DNA from: Tanytarsus gracilentus
Lineage: Eukaryota > Arthropoda > Insecta > Diptera > Chironomidae
DNA: 64,000 bases
Direction of reading: 5' to 3'
Assembly (NCBI GenBank): GCA_038502055.1
Contig: JAXRKN010000025.1
Span: forward strand, 868,001-932,000
In this document: positions 14,544 to 27,184 of the stretch, piece after piece
Layout: every line of letters starts with the position of its first letter
Position numbering within the stretch: position 1 is the stretch's first letter
Notes under the pieces: generated by a model
Told to the model about the DNA's origin: nothing
The model's database searches: none
What the model saw: only the letters and a program-made list of their open reading frames with translations
Position numbers and translations under genes: made by a program

Positions 14544-17500
14544 GTTCAGTTGGAGAACGATAAATTAAATCGAGATCGTGAATCGCGTGGATCACGAATT
14601 GACTCAACTAATTTATGTTTGTTGTCAAATGCAATTGCAAATACAATGAGACAGCAAAACGAACAAAAGGCATCGTCACGAAGTATACGCAATCTTAATG
14701 GTCTAATCATTGACTCACAGGGAAATAGCATCCCACTAAGTCCAGTCAGTAGCAACACATCGTCGTCGAGCAGCGACAATGTTGTCGAACACCATAAACC
14801 TATTCCAATGACACCGACAGGTGAGTTCACATTTTTTTGATGGGTGTTAAAGACTTTAACTTAAAGTATAGTAAAAATTTATTTATTGCGCAAAAAAATG
14901 ACGCGTAACGTCTTTTGGCATCAAGAGATATTTTTGGAATGAAAGTTGAATCTTCCCAAACATCAAATGAAGCCATTTTTCTTTAAATTCTGTTTCAATT
15001 TTTAATAATTTTATCATTGATTCAAATTAATTGAGAATTGAAACTATAAACCGGTGATTAAATTCCTTAGATCTGAAATTTTAAACGAAAAATAATTAAA
15101 GCTAAAATTTCAAAAGATAGCAAATAAAATTTGATTTCAAGTCACTTTAAATTTACATTTTTTTAATAATCAAATAAATTCAAACTTGAATAATTCGCGG
15201 TAAATTCTATTTGACATTAAATGTCTCATTGCATTGATTAACAACATCATCGTGATATTTTTATTTATCAGCTAAACAATATGAAAATTAATGTTCTACG
15301 TTTTTATGCTCTTTAAACATTCTCGCAGCTCAATGCTCGCTGCTAGTTAATTCGCGTTCGTGGCGTTATTCCTCAAAAAAGGTCTTTTTATTGTGTATAT
15401 TTGCCTTTTCTCGCACTGTGGAGGAGAAGTCGGGCTGCTTTGAGAGTCACGCAATTCAGTAATGCTCGCGATTAAGAAAAATGTTTTTAAATAATTTCTC
15501 CAAAAAATTGTTTTTGGAGGGAGTTAACTGCGTTGGGCCATAAACTCGATCTTTTTATTCTAATAACATTCGAAAAAGTAAATAAGGCTGGGAAAAATTT
15601 TCGACATGTGCATTGTGTGTCTAATGCGCATGCAATATTTTTTTCTACTTCCACAGAGGTCGTTAAGCAATACGGCAGTCAATTGAGTGACTATGAGAAG
15701 CAGGAAATTGAAAAGTACCCAGAAATCTGGTATTTGGGACTCGACTCGTGCAAAATCAATGCAAAGCCCGGCACGCCATTAAATTGTGGCTACGACGACG
15801 AAAATGGAAGCTACAATAAAGTGAGTATTGCACATTGGGGTGAAAATATTGAAAAATAACGACAAAAATCAAATTTCGAAAGTGAGACTTGCAATGATAT
15901 GATCCATTAAAATAATTCTTTGACACTTGCTCTATTAGGTTATTCATGATCACATCTGCTATCGTTATGAGATATTGGAGGTAATTGGCAAGGGTAGCTT
16001 TGGACAGGTAATAAGGGCATTGGATCACAAAACCAATCAATATGTGGCAATCAAAATTATTCGCAACAAGAAGCGATTCCATCACCAGGCACTTGTCGAA
16101 GTTCGGATTCTCGATGAGCTGCGTAAAAAGGACGCCGATCAATCTCACAACATAATTCATATGCTCGATTATTTCTATTTTAGAAATCACTTATGCATTA
16201 GCTTCGAATTACTGAGGTGAGAAAAATATTTTTTTATTCTTGCTTCTGACGTCAATTGGGTTTCATTGTTAACTGCTATCATAAAAGGCTTTCCTAGTAA
16301 ATTCGATGATACAGTCATGTGTCAATGAACGTGTTAATGGATGAAAATTTTATTTTTATGATTCAACATAATAGGATAATTATGATCTGAGTGAATATGA
16401 GCTGATAGCAACAATTGGTTCAAGCTAAAAAATGTTAGAACCAAATCTTGTACATGGAAAAGGCTCAAAAATTGAAGAAATTACCTTTAATTTTTTATCT
16501 ATCTATGTGCGCGAGCACATACCATCACACTCGAAAGTTCTCTTTCATGTATGGACTAATTTGCGGAAATAAAAATAAGTGTAAGGCTGCAAGGAAATAA
16601 AAAAGGCTCTTTATTGAAAATGTCCTAATTACCATTTTTACGTACCATGAAAAAACATTCAATGTACCTCGAAGGAAATATAACAAAGCGTTTGAGACGA
16701 AATGTGTTTAATATAATTTGTTTTTTTTTGTTACTACAAATGACAGAAATATGAAAAATAAATAGACTTGCACCCTCAGCCCGAATAAACTAGCGTGGCT
16801 GGAAAAATTGATGTGCACTAATCTATTTATTCACATATTATTGTTTCGACATAGAGATAAAGAAAAGAGGTCTACATGCATGTCGAGAGGGTTGATTGAG
16901 CGTTACCGAAGAAATCAATAAACGTAGACAAGGACATTCGATTATCATAAAAGGAGGATGCACATGCCCTTGTCTTAATGTACGCAGCCGTCACAGACAA
17001 CAAAAGAGTGTGAAAATTATTAAATTAAAATAGCTCAAATTTTCAATGACGGAATGATGGTGATAAATTATTATATTGAAATTTACGAGGATTTTATATT
17101 TTTTAGCTTGTAAAGAAATTTTTTTTATTGCTTGTTTTTTGAATCACAAATCTCCTTTATTTTTTCACAAAAAATAGTTAGGGAAAACATTGCGTCAAAA
17201 ATTCATTCGAATGATTATAAACTCATTGCTGTTTAAGAATTGTACCATAGTGAAAATGATTTAAAAAATAAGGATGGGTTTTGAGGTGTTAAAGTTATTG
17301 AGTAGTTTTATAGTAAATATTGACTAGTTACTTTTCCTTTACTAGTATTTGAATTTAGCTGGTGTTGACCACCTTAAAAACTTGAACCATGCAAACCCCA
17401 TTCAAAATAATTTTATTATTTTTTTGTTTTAATTTTTATTTTTATTTAAAATAAATAGTATATAAATTATTTTATATTTTTAAAGATAAATTATAATTTA

Positions 17501-20500
17501 AATACTCGAGAGAAACAATGTATTTTTTTAATTTCTAAAATCACTCATCGTAAATGGACGCGTAGAGAAACTCCTTTAATCTGTTTTTAAATGAAGTTAT
17601 ATTGTGAAATTTCGTAACATAATCCGGCAAATTATTGAAGGATCTTGTTGATCTGTAGAAAAAATCGTTTGTTGTTAATGCAAAAGTTGCATCAGGCTGA
17701 ATATAATTATGTCTATTTCTAGTAAAGTAATCGTGCTGTTGGCTAAGCATTGGTATGGAAATATGATTCTTAAACATGTTATGTTTAATTTTGAACATGA
17801 TTAAATTCTGATGAAAAAGACAAACGGCTGAGAATGGCAACAATTTTTCGCTGAAAAGCTCTTCATTATGACATCTTCTATCCTTCATAAAGACTATTCT
17901 TAAGGCGCGTCGTTGGATAACTCCCAAAGAATCAATCAAATATTTGGGTGCAACACTCCAGATGGAGTTCATGAAAATTAAGTGGGAGTAGACTTGTGCG
18001 TAGTAAAGCTTTAATGCCGTCTTTTCTGAGATAAATCTTCTTATTTTTCCTAATTTTGCCACAAATGGTATTATTCGACGTTTTATTTGTCCTATCTGAA
18101 CTGAAAAATTTAACTGCTCATCAATATTTAAACCTACAATCTTAATACAGTCTACCCGCTCAACAAGTTCATGGTTAAACTTTATGTCTAGGGAGCGTTC
18201 CGTAAAGCTTTCGAACTTTTTTCTTCCACTAAACAAAATGTAGTTAGTTTTACTGAGATTCGCTTTTAAATAATGATATTCGAGCCATTCCTTTATCATC
18301 AGTAAGTCACTTTCTAAGTTCAATTTCAGGTCATTATCATCTATTCCTGTAGAAATTAATGTCATGTCGTCGCAGTAGAGCCTAATTTTATTTAATAATG
18401 GCAACTCAAAAATGGAGTTTACATAAATATTAAAAAGGAGTCCTGAAAGAACACCTCCTTGAGGAGAGCCACAGTAAACTTTCATTCTATCGCTCAAAAC
18501 GCCCACTATTTCTATTGCTTGAGTTCTGTCCATTAAATAAGATTCTAATAGTTGCATAAAGAAAGGGGGAAAATTAAGCTTTGATAGTTTCATTAACAAG
18601 ATATCATGATCGATACAGTCGAAAGCACTGGATAAATCGATAGTTAATAACGCAGTCAGAAAACGCTGGTTGATGGAACTGTAGATGTCGTTCATTGTGT
18701 GCAGTATAGCCGATTCAGGGCTTGACTTTTCTTGGTATCCGAATTGATTTGGATGAAAAAAATCATTAATCTTACAGTGATCGAAAATTCTTCTGTACAT
18801 TACACCCTCAAATATTTTTGACATGATTGAAATTAAAGAAATGGGGCGATATGATTTTTTGTCTGTTTTACTACCTTTTTGTTTGTAAATCGGCTTGACA
18901 ATACTAAATTTCAGTGCTTCTGGAAATGTTCCTTCGAACAAATGCTTATTGATGATTTTTGTTAGTACAGGCGTTAAGCTTTCACGATGAAATTTTACAA
19001 AATTATTTGATATTCCAAACACATCTTTAGAGTTTGAACTTTTTAGTTTATTTATGAGTATTTTCACCTCATCCTCAGTGCATTCGGGACATTCGAACTT
19101 AAATCTTATGTAAGAGTTTTTGCTTTTGTGGTAGTTTATTACAGTAAATTTGTTAATTTTATTAGGTGACACGTTTGTTGAAATATTAATGTAATAATCA
19201 TTCAATGTGTTAGCAATACTTTTCTTATCAGTAATGGAATTTCCATCTTCAATAAGCATTTGTATAGATTCATCACTTTTTGGTTTTTTCCCTAATATCT
19301 GATTTATTTGTTGCCAAGTCTTCTTAGCATCGTGTGCATTGCGCTCAAAGTAATCGTCAAGAAACTTTTTTTTCGCTTTTGCGCATAAACTTGAGACTTT
19401 ATTCCTATACAGTTTCCAACGGTCGTGTATGTAAGCGCATATTGGGTATTTCCATTTTAACTTCTCATAGTTTCTTTTAATCGCTATAAATTTTAGTATT
19501 TCATTAGTGACAAATGGTTTTCTATTTTTGTTAGTTTTTGTTATCTTTATTGTGTTTGCATCAATTATACTCTTTATATCTAATGCAAGTTCGTTGAAAT
19601 TATGAGACGTTAAATTTTCGAAAAGTTTCTGACTGCATATCTTTTTATTTTATTTATAAGAAAATTGTTGGTTTTCAAATGAATACAGAGGCTTTTCGGC
19701 ACTAGATCATAATGTTACTTTACTTATGTCATCGTCATCCAAACTATCAGAGAATATATGGTCAATACATGAAGAAGAATTAATATCATTTCTTGTTGGA
19801 AAATTTAGCGAGGTACTGTTGATAAATTCATAATCGTTTAAAGCTATAGAATCTTTATATTTCTCAATGACGCTTTTTGAATCGAATAAGTTAAAGTTGA
19901 AATCGCCAAAAACGTAGCTATTTTTTAAATTACTTAAAATTGAGTTTAATTTGTCAACAAACAATGTTCCCGAAGGATCAGTATAGTTTTTCGGTTGACG
20001 ATAAAAGACTAAAATTTTCGATTATAAGATTCAATTCTAAAAATTGTTTCCGTTCCAGCACTTGTTACTTATTTCATTAGCCGAATCAAAAGCTCTATGC
20101 ACATAAATAGAACAACCTCCTCCTCTTGAATCATCGCGAGTTGAGTGAAAGCTACTATAGTTAAGGAGGTTGTAGTAAATTTTTTCATCGCTATTTAACC
20201 ACGTTTCCGTATTTATATTGAATCGTTGCTGGTTTAGATTTTCATTTCTTAATTTATTTCTTATAGATCTTGCGTTAAAATAAAGGAAGTTTGAGTAAGC
20301 ACCTAATGTGTTTGCTATTCCATTTACGTGAGTGACTTTATAATTACAAATATCCGTAGAAATTTTTGAAAATTAAAAAATAAAAGCATAAAAATGAAAA
20401 TTGAGATCATTTTTCTTTGTAACTACTTAATTAAGAAATGCTCGAGTTCATATTACAATATTCAAATTAAAAGAAAAAAAAATCCAAAAAAATACTTTAA

Positions 20501-23276
20501 AATATATTGCTTGTTTTAATTTTTTTTCTTTTTCTTTTTATTTCTTTCGTATTAAAATTTAAATTTTTAACCCAACAACCAAAATAGAAACATCGAGAAA
20601 CTCAAAAATATTTTTTTCCTCCTTTTTTCTTTACAAAATTCCAAAATTAGCATAACCGAATAAAATGTTTTGGTCGCTTTCGCTCACCAAACGGTACCAT
20701 CGTGTAACAACTTTTAATAAATATTTTCTCCAACTCTTTTACCCACAAAACTAGTCACATTTTTCATTAATTTTTATGTCACTTTAATTAAGTATTTATT
20801 CTAGGTAATAAAGTCGAATGTCAGTACATAATTTACAGATTCCATAAAAGCTGAATCGGAATTTGCAGTAAACTTTTTCCCCTGCTGTTGCTTTCAAACG
20901 AGAAATTGAGCGCTTTATGAGCTTGTTTAACAAGACATGCATGTGTATGACAAAAAGTGATAAAATAAGTTTTCTTTTAAAAACCAAAGAAACTTTTCCG
21001 TGTGAACTATAAAGAAAATTATTATAAATATAATTAAAGAAAAAGAAAGCGAAAATTTCCGTTCATATTGAGAAAAGAGGGAAAATAAACTGCTGATTAT
21101 TTTTTCCGAGCACGAAAATCCTTATGACGCAGTTTCGATGTGATTCTAATTAATTTGGGTGGCAGTGAAAATGCTAATGAGATTTACATTAAATATTTTT
21201 TTTCTTACAGCTTAAATTTGTATGAACTCATCAAGAAAAACAACTACCAAGGTTTCAGTTTGAGTCTGATCCGAAGGTTTTGCAATTCCATAGTCAAAAC
21301 CTTGCGCTTACTTTATCATGAAAATGGTGAGTTTTTGGATATTTATAAAATAAATAATAATATTGAAATTTATTTATTTTCTATAGTCATTCACTGTGAT
21401 TTGAAACCAGAGGTAGTTTATTGAATTTAAACAATAAATGGAATTAAACAGGGGGTGGGGAACTGAATCTTGCAAGAATATGTACATATTGTATAAGTAA
21501 TTTAAGGTTTATAAATTAAAGTTTTTATGGTGTTCAAAATTGACAATTTTTACAATGTAGAAAAAGGGTTTAGTTTTATCAAGTTTTCCCACACCTTAAT
21601 CCAAATCAATTCCAATAAGAACCCAAAAAATCGAGAACTTTTTCTAAACATCATCTCTTATTCACAGAATGTCCTTCTCAAGCAGAGAGGTAGCAGCTCA
21701 ATAAAGGTGATTGATTTTGGCAGTTCGTGTTACTCACACAGAAAAGTCTACACTTACATTCAATCACGCTTCTACAGATCACCGGAAGTCATCTTGGGAC
21801 TTTCGTATGGCACTCCTATCGACATGTGGAGTCTTGGTAAGTTGTTTTTGTATAAAAAATCAATAAATGATTCTCACGTTGTTCACGCGAGCACGTGGTG
21901 TGGTATTTTAATTGGATTTAATACATCATGATGTCAACTTTCGCCAAAATTTCATTAACAAAAGTATAAATTGTAGTTTCGTGTGTCAAGGTCGAAAACA
22001 TTTCACTTTCTTGTACAACCAAAATTTTATTTAGTCACTCTCATAATTGAATAATAATTTTTGAATTTATTCAAGAATGTTAGAATAAATAACCAAATAA
22101 AAAACACGCGCGCAGGTGGCCAGTGAAAGCTTTCTCTAATTATAACCCCAATCTGTGTCAATGACATAAGAACACTACGTTGGATAAAATTTATTGAAAA
22201 ATATTTAACTTTCACTTAATTACAGGGTGTATTCTCGCAGAATTATACACAGGATATCCTTTATTTCCGGGTGAAAATGAAGTCGAGCAATTGGCCTGTA
22301 TTATGGAGCTGTTGGGAACGCCACCGGATGACTTAATAAGTCAAGCGACCCGTCGTCGCCTCTTTTTTGGTGCGTACAAAGTCAAGTTTAATTGCGTCCT
22401 CCCGAATTTGAAATTCAAATTTTATTTATTTATGATTTGCATACTTTTAGACTCGAGAGGAGTTCCACGATGCATTACGAACTCGAAAGGTCGCAAACGT
22501 AAGCCAGGATCTAAGTCCTTGTCACAGGCTTTGAGGTGTAACGATACAATGTTCATTGATTTTGTTTGCCGTTGCCTAGAGTAAGTAAAGATGCTAAGAA
22601 TATTTGGAGCATCTTTATTAAAAACATATTAAAGTCTTGTAATCTTAAAATCAATTATCTTTTTTAATTAGATGGGATCCCAAGAAGCGCATGACTCCCG
22701 ATGAGGCAGCTCATCACGAATGGCTTCAGTCTAGCAGCTCTTCATCCACCTTCATCCTATCATCATCAACATCAGCTTCCTCACTAATCAAGCATAGTCG
22801 AAGTGAACAGTTGAAGGAGAACGAACAAAGTCAGCAACAAATTATTTCAAAGTATCAACGATCTCAACCAATTACACCCGTGACAGTTTTGCCACTAATT
22901 AAGACACCTAACAATCAACAACGGAATATTTTACCCCAACAACGTAATGGCATGGCAAATAAGGATGGTAGTAGAATTAAAAGTGAGAAAACAATATATA
23001 TATTTATTTAAATTATTTTAATAAAATTCTATCACAGTCCTAGGAACATCGACCAACGACTTGGACTCACAGAAGTGTCAATACTATCAGCCGTCACAAG
23101 TGAACATTCGAAAGCTCTCGACGACCATCACTAACAACAACAATACTATGCAAAATTCAACATTGTCAAACACTTCCTCGTCCTCCTCTTCCTCAATCAA
23201 TAGCTCAAGCAAATATGGCAATTTGCCCCACTCGCAGAGCACAAATGACATCTCCGCGATCTTTGGACGAGCGTGA
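14544..23276 (+). CDS. smi35A: DYRK2-class dual-specificity kinase (Smi35A-like), ten 3' coding exons
   Basis: Exons: 14544-14820, 15657-15820, 15939-16216, 21211-21326, 21387-21412, 21668-21836, 22226-22369, 22451-22580, 22672-22982, 23038-23276. They join in frame to 617 residues plus stop; the start codon lies upstream and was not found. A DYRK homology box precedes the kinase domain (QLSDYEKQEIEKYPEIWYLG). The glycine loop GKGSFGQV is at 164-171, the ATP lysine in VAIKI is K186, the catalytic loop HCDLKPEN is at 281-288, DFG is at 303-305, and the YTY activation loop is at 315-317, where DYRKs autophosphorylate the second Tyr. The NSKGRKRKPGSKSL insert and the ITNSKGRKR segment resemble fly Smi35A rather than MNB/DYRK1. 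The C-terminal tail is Ser/Asn/Gln-rich and disordered. The family phosphorylates Ser/Thr in cytoplasm or nucleus. Exon five is only 26 nt. Class assignment is firm; the exact orthologue rests on remembered similarity. Confidence 0.92.
17541..19649 (-). pseudogene. reverse transcriptase frame of the non-LTR element (YCDD active site)
   Basis: The frame is open from the stop at 19650 to the terminal stop at 17541, about 700 codons, with a methionine at 19259. Its N-terminal part is the endonuclease-RT linker. RT motifs follow in order: SYRPISLIS, NQFGYQEKSSPESAI, LLTIDLSSAFDCIDHDIL, the GSPQGGVLSGLLFNIYVNS motif, and YCDD at residues 295-298 counted from that methionine. Most non-LTR RTs have Y/FADD here; Cys for Ala is unusual. 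The C-terminal region carries the typical SLGVIQRRALR segment and ends soon after a NLPDYVTK-like motif. The frame is intact, but the upstream endonuclease is broken, so a mobile product is unlikely. Confidence 0.85.
19707..20300 (-). pseudogene. apurinic endonuclease remnant of the non-LTR element
   Basis: Translation of the minus strand gives fragments of an APE-type endonuclease in more than one frame. These are a YFNARSIRNK start, TETWL, an RGGGCSIYVH block, then FYRQPKN, GDFNFNL and SCIDHIFSD. Order and spacing follow the family, with a frame change near 20020. It supplies target nicking in active elements; here it cannot be read as one protein. Confidence 0.8.
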
Positions 23277-26200
23277 CATGCTAGCACTAATAACAATACA
23301 ATGCGCGTCGAGAGAAAGAACAATGGAAAAGGACGAGAGCAAAAAGGTCAGCAAAGAACACTGCTAAAAATAAGTAATCATGTGATTTAGCGTCTAGTGT
23401 GTGATACTTTAAATTGGAAAAAGGAACCAAATGAGAAAAATGCTTAAAAATAGTGAAAAAAGCAAAAATAATTTTTAGAATTTTTTAAACTTAAACAATT
23501 GCAATTCTCTGGACGAGAGAGAGAGAGAGAGTGTCAATGAAATGGAAGTAATAGCGAATAAAGCTGATATTAGAGTATGCATATAATAAGTGTCTGAAGG
23601 AACTGATTATGGTTTCTCGTACTGAAGTTAGATTGAAATTTTAAAATCCATCGAGTTGCTTTGAATAGATTTTTCTGAAATTCTGTTGCTAGAGCAACTA
23701 AAATGTGAATTCCATTTCACTATTAAAATTCAAATATTCCTATATAAATTACTTTAAAATTCAATCTTACAAAAGTTCTCAAAAAACATTTTTTTTATAT
23801 AATTATTTTTGAAAAACTATTCTTAATTTATGAGACTGCAATTTTCTCTCTACTTTAAAAGTTTAAGAGTGTTTTTCATAGTTTGCATAAATTTTTCCAA
23901 AAAATCATTAAACGAAGTGATAGTTATATTGTAGGTATCGTGAATTTTTTATGATTTTTGTATACTCGAATTTTAATGAGAAATTAGAGTGAGGAGGTTA
24001 AAATTTGAAAATGATTGAATTTCAACAATATGAAAATATTGATTAGAGCTGAAAATTCAAAATTTTCTAAGATTTTAGCAGATTTAATTCTAAAATTTCA
24101 TTCATGTTAGACTTTAATCAAACTTAAGTTCCTCCTCCCAATAAATAATTTTGCAAGTAAAATTTTTGTATTTTTATTAATTATGTCTGTATGATATTCA
24201 ATAATTCTTTTTTATTCCTCTCTTCACATCTACTCTTCATGCCAATCATTACAGAAAAAATGTAAAAGAGCGTGAAAAGTAGAATTTAAAATCAAATTTT
24301 ACACACACACATGATAATTCTTCATTTATTTTAATCTCTGCCATTTACTTGAAAAAATAAATAATATAAAATTCTTTGAAACTTCCAAGTTGAATATAAA
24401 TGCCATGACGCAAAAATGCTATCAATTGCGAATTCTTGAAGTATAACTGTGTAAAATAATCAAAAAATTATTATTAAGAAATAAAGGAAACTTCCATGGC
24501 TCAGTAAATAAAATCTGCTATTTAAAATTTCTAATAAAAAATTATTAGTGAATCGATGAGCGACCAAAATTAATTTTAAAAAATGATTTATTGTGCATGG
24601 ATCAAAAATGAATTTTAAATTTAAATAAAAATTAAGAAAAATTAAAAGTTTTTTTTTATTTCATCCATTTTTAGAGCTCCTTGTATTGTGTGGTTCATTA
24701 ATTTCAAAAAAGCCCTAAATCAATTTTTTATAAATCACACACATCTAGGCCAATATGTCATGTCGAATTATGAATTATTGACTATAGTTCTGAAAGGTTT
24801 CTGAACCGGGAGGTTATTGACCAATAAAAATATGTTTCGCCGAGCTGCATCAAAGCTTTTATCCCTACGGATTAAGTAAAAAGTTTTTTAAGCTTTATTT
24901 TATTGATCACGCTGATAGTTTCTGGAAAGCTTTCAAAGTCAGTTATTAAAATATATGATACCAAATTTGAAAAAAGTAGTTGATTAGAGAAAATTTGAGT
25001 TGAAAAATTTATAAAAGCTTTAGGTAACAAATTTATTATTTTAAGTTTTTTAAAACTGTTGAATTTTTTAACTGTTGTAAAGTTTTCAATTTTTCCAACA
25101 ATTGTATTGAACTTGAGCACTTTAATGTAATTTTTAAGTAATATGCTTTTAATTCACGCTTAAGTGAATTAATTTAAAAGTATTTTTCGCTAGAAATGTT
25201 AAAAAATAAAAGATGTTAAAGAGAATCTTAAAAAATCTGAAAAAAAGAATTAATTAAAAAATTTGTATGAGGAGAATAAATTGAATTATTTTAAAAATCT
25301 TTTTTGCTGTAAATTTTTATAGTTAATTATTTTTTAATCAAATTATATATAACCGTATTTTTTAAATTTAAAATCGAATATTTAATGCGCTTTTATAAAA
25401 AATTTCAATCTTCTTATTATCAAACTTTCGTTTTAATTAAAATTACCTAAATTTTTCGAAACCTCTTAAAATCTCATAACGCATAATTTAAGAAATCTTA
25501 TCATCATCATTTTTCAAGTCAACCCAACGATTACTAATTGGAGTTTGAACGCAATCACTTTATCTCACCGTTACACCGTTACACTTTGTCATAACGTGAT
25601 CATCAAATATAAGATCATTATCGCGGTAGAATTGCTCATCAGCTGATAAAAAACAATAATTTCACTTTCATGATGTTAGCGCACATGCCGCAGAGAGTGA
25701 TTAAGAAAATGGTAAAATAACTGAAATAAAATGACTGATCGCTTTTGTGTGAAAAATACACTTCCGATAATTCACTCTTATCTCGCATTTAAAAGAAACT
25801 TAAGTGCACATGATTTCAATCAAAGCAAAAGAAAAAAATTCAATCAAATGAAATTTATTATTCGTCATGCGTATGTTTCTCTATTCTCTATCTGTCGGAT
25901 GATTTAAACAAAAAAAATTTATAGCATGCATGACAAATTACAAAGAAAGAAATTTCGTGGTGTAAAAATTGATTTAATCATTGGTTTGATTAGAGAAGTG
26001 TGAGCCGATGAAATGTAGAGAAAAATAAGAAATTGATTTCCACAAATTAATCAAAATTAAATTTTTATCGTCTTCCTCTCAGTTTTTATTGCAAACGCAA
26101 TTGCTTAAAACTCAAAAATGCCAATTCTAGTGGCTTGTTCTCTAAAATTTTTCGTTGCGAACTATCTAACAAAGATCTTAAGAATGAATAAAGATGGAAA

Positions 26201-26944
26201 TCTGAATCAAAAAGTAAATAATAGAGATAGGGAAACGACCAACGTATATATCGTATATTTAAATTATTATAATTATTTATTTTTTTAAAATTTCCCGATT
26301 TTTTGATATACTAGCTGGGTATTCAGCAGTCCTAAATGAGTTAAAATGAATTTATTGGATTAATAAACGTAAGTCATTTTCCGAAGTTTTCTTATAAGAA
26401 ATAAACTTTTTAAATTTGAATTTAATTTTTTGATATCTTGTATTTTAAAATTGGCGCTGCATAAAAATTAGCTTAAATTGCAAAATCTCAAAATTAAATT
26501 AAATTTGGTCGTCACATCATCATTAAATCCTATCGATTTTCCCATGTTTCACCTTACACAATTCATGCCATCTTTAGATCATCCCCAAAGTTACTAATGT
26601 GCAAATCCAAAATATTACACACTAAAAAGTTGCCGTCAAGTAACTATGAGAAGCATAACTCGATCTCCAGGTGTTCCAAAAAAACAATTACAATTTAAAG
26701 AGTTCGTGAAGTGAGCACGAAGAGCGACAGAGAGAGGAAAAAATCATTGTGCAATTCTTCTTAAATCTCCCGAGTCTCTTTAAGCTAAACATAAAAAAGC
26801 ATCAGCGAGCAGACACGGGGAAAAATACACACGCTCATGTTAATTGTTGTTTTGGTGAGCAGCGCGAAGATGAAAGCCGAAAAGAAATTTTTATTTTAGC
26901 CAAAAAGAAATTTTTCTTTAGTTTAGTTTGTTACGTCGAGCTGT
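23277..26944. other. kinase 3' UTR and intergenic sequence
   Basis: The start of this stretch is the probable 3' untranslated region of the kinase; AATAAA-like motifs occur near 23557 and 24141. A GA microsatellite sits at about 23513-23532. The remainder is AT-rich, and I see no exon, RNA gene or element. The last few hundred bases before the FAS1 gene become purine-rich, typical of a leader. Confidence 0.5.
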
Positions 26945-27184
26945 TCAGTCGCAAAATATTGCAGCTTAAAGTTCGGTAAAAAAAAAGTTTTTTTTATGTG
27001 AAAGAGATTGTGTGGAAAAGTTCGATAAGTCACATCTCGTAAATTTCATTCGAAAGGAAGATCGCTTACCATATACTCACAGCCCACGACAGTTGTAGTT
27101 GTGTAGTGAAGCGTAAAGTTAAAGAAGAAGAAGTTTAAAATTCGCCGAAGACATTTCTTCATAAAAATATAAAAAAATTGAGAC
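26945..27184 (+). promoter_or_regulatory. possible initiator and 5' leader of the FAS1 gene
   Basis: TCAGTC at 26945-26950 is a consensus arthropod initiator upstream of the first coding exon, giving a leader of about 238 nt. I see neither a TATA box nor a well-matched DPE at +28, so this start site is weakly supported and transcription may begin further upstream in the GA-rich sequence near 26700. Confidence 0.25.

Larger units (their letters stand above)
17500..20345 (-). mobile_element. defective CR1/L2-like non-LTR retrotransposon, antisense in kinase intron
   Basis: The element lies on the minus strand in the 5-kb intron between kinase exons three and four, opposite to the host gene. 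From its 5' side it has a broken apurinic endonuclease region in two blocks. About 20300-20040 encodes YFNARSIRNKL and a TETWL block. About 20020-19707 encodes FYRQPKN, GDFNFNLFD and SCIDHIFSD. A reverse transcriptase reading frame follows. There is no ORF1, the endonuclease has at least two frame changes and a small deletion, and a stop at 19650-19652 precedes the RT frame. The element is 5'-truncated and dead. Ends are approximate because no target-site duplication was identified. Confidence 0.85.

Noticed and set aside
17541..19259. Host gene interpretation of the 572-codon frame
   Set aside because: All motifs are those of a non-LTR reverse transcriptase, and a broken endonuclease lies just upstream on the same strand.
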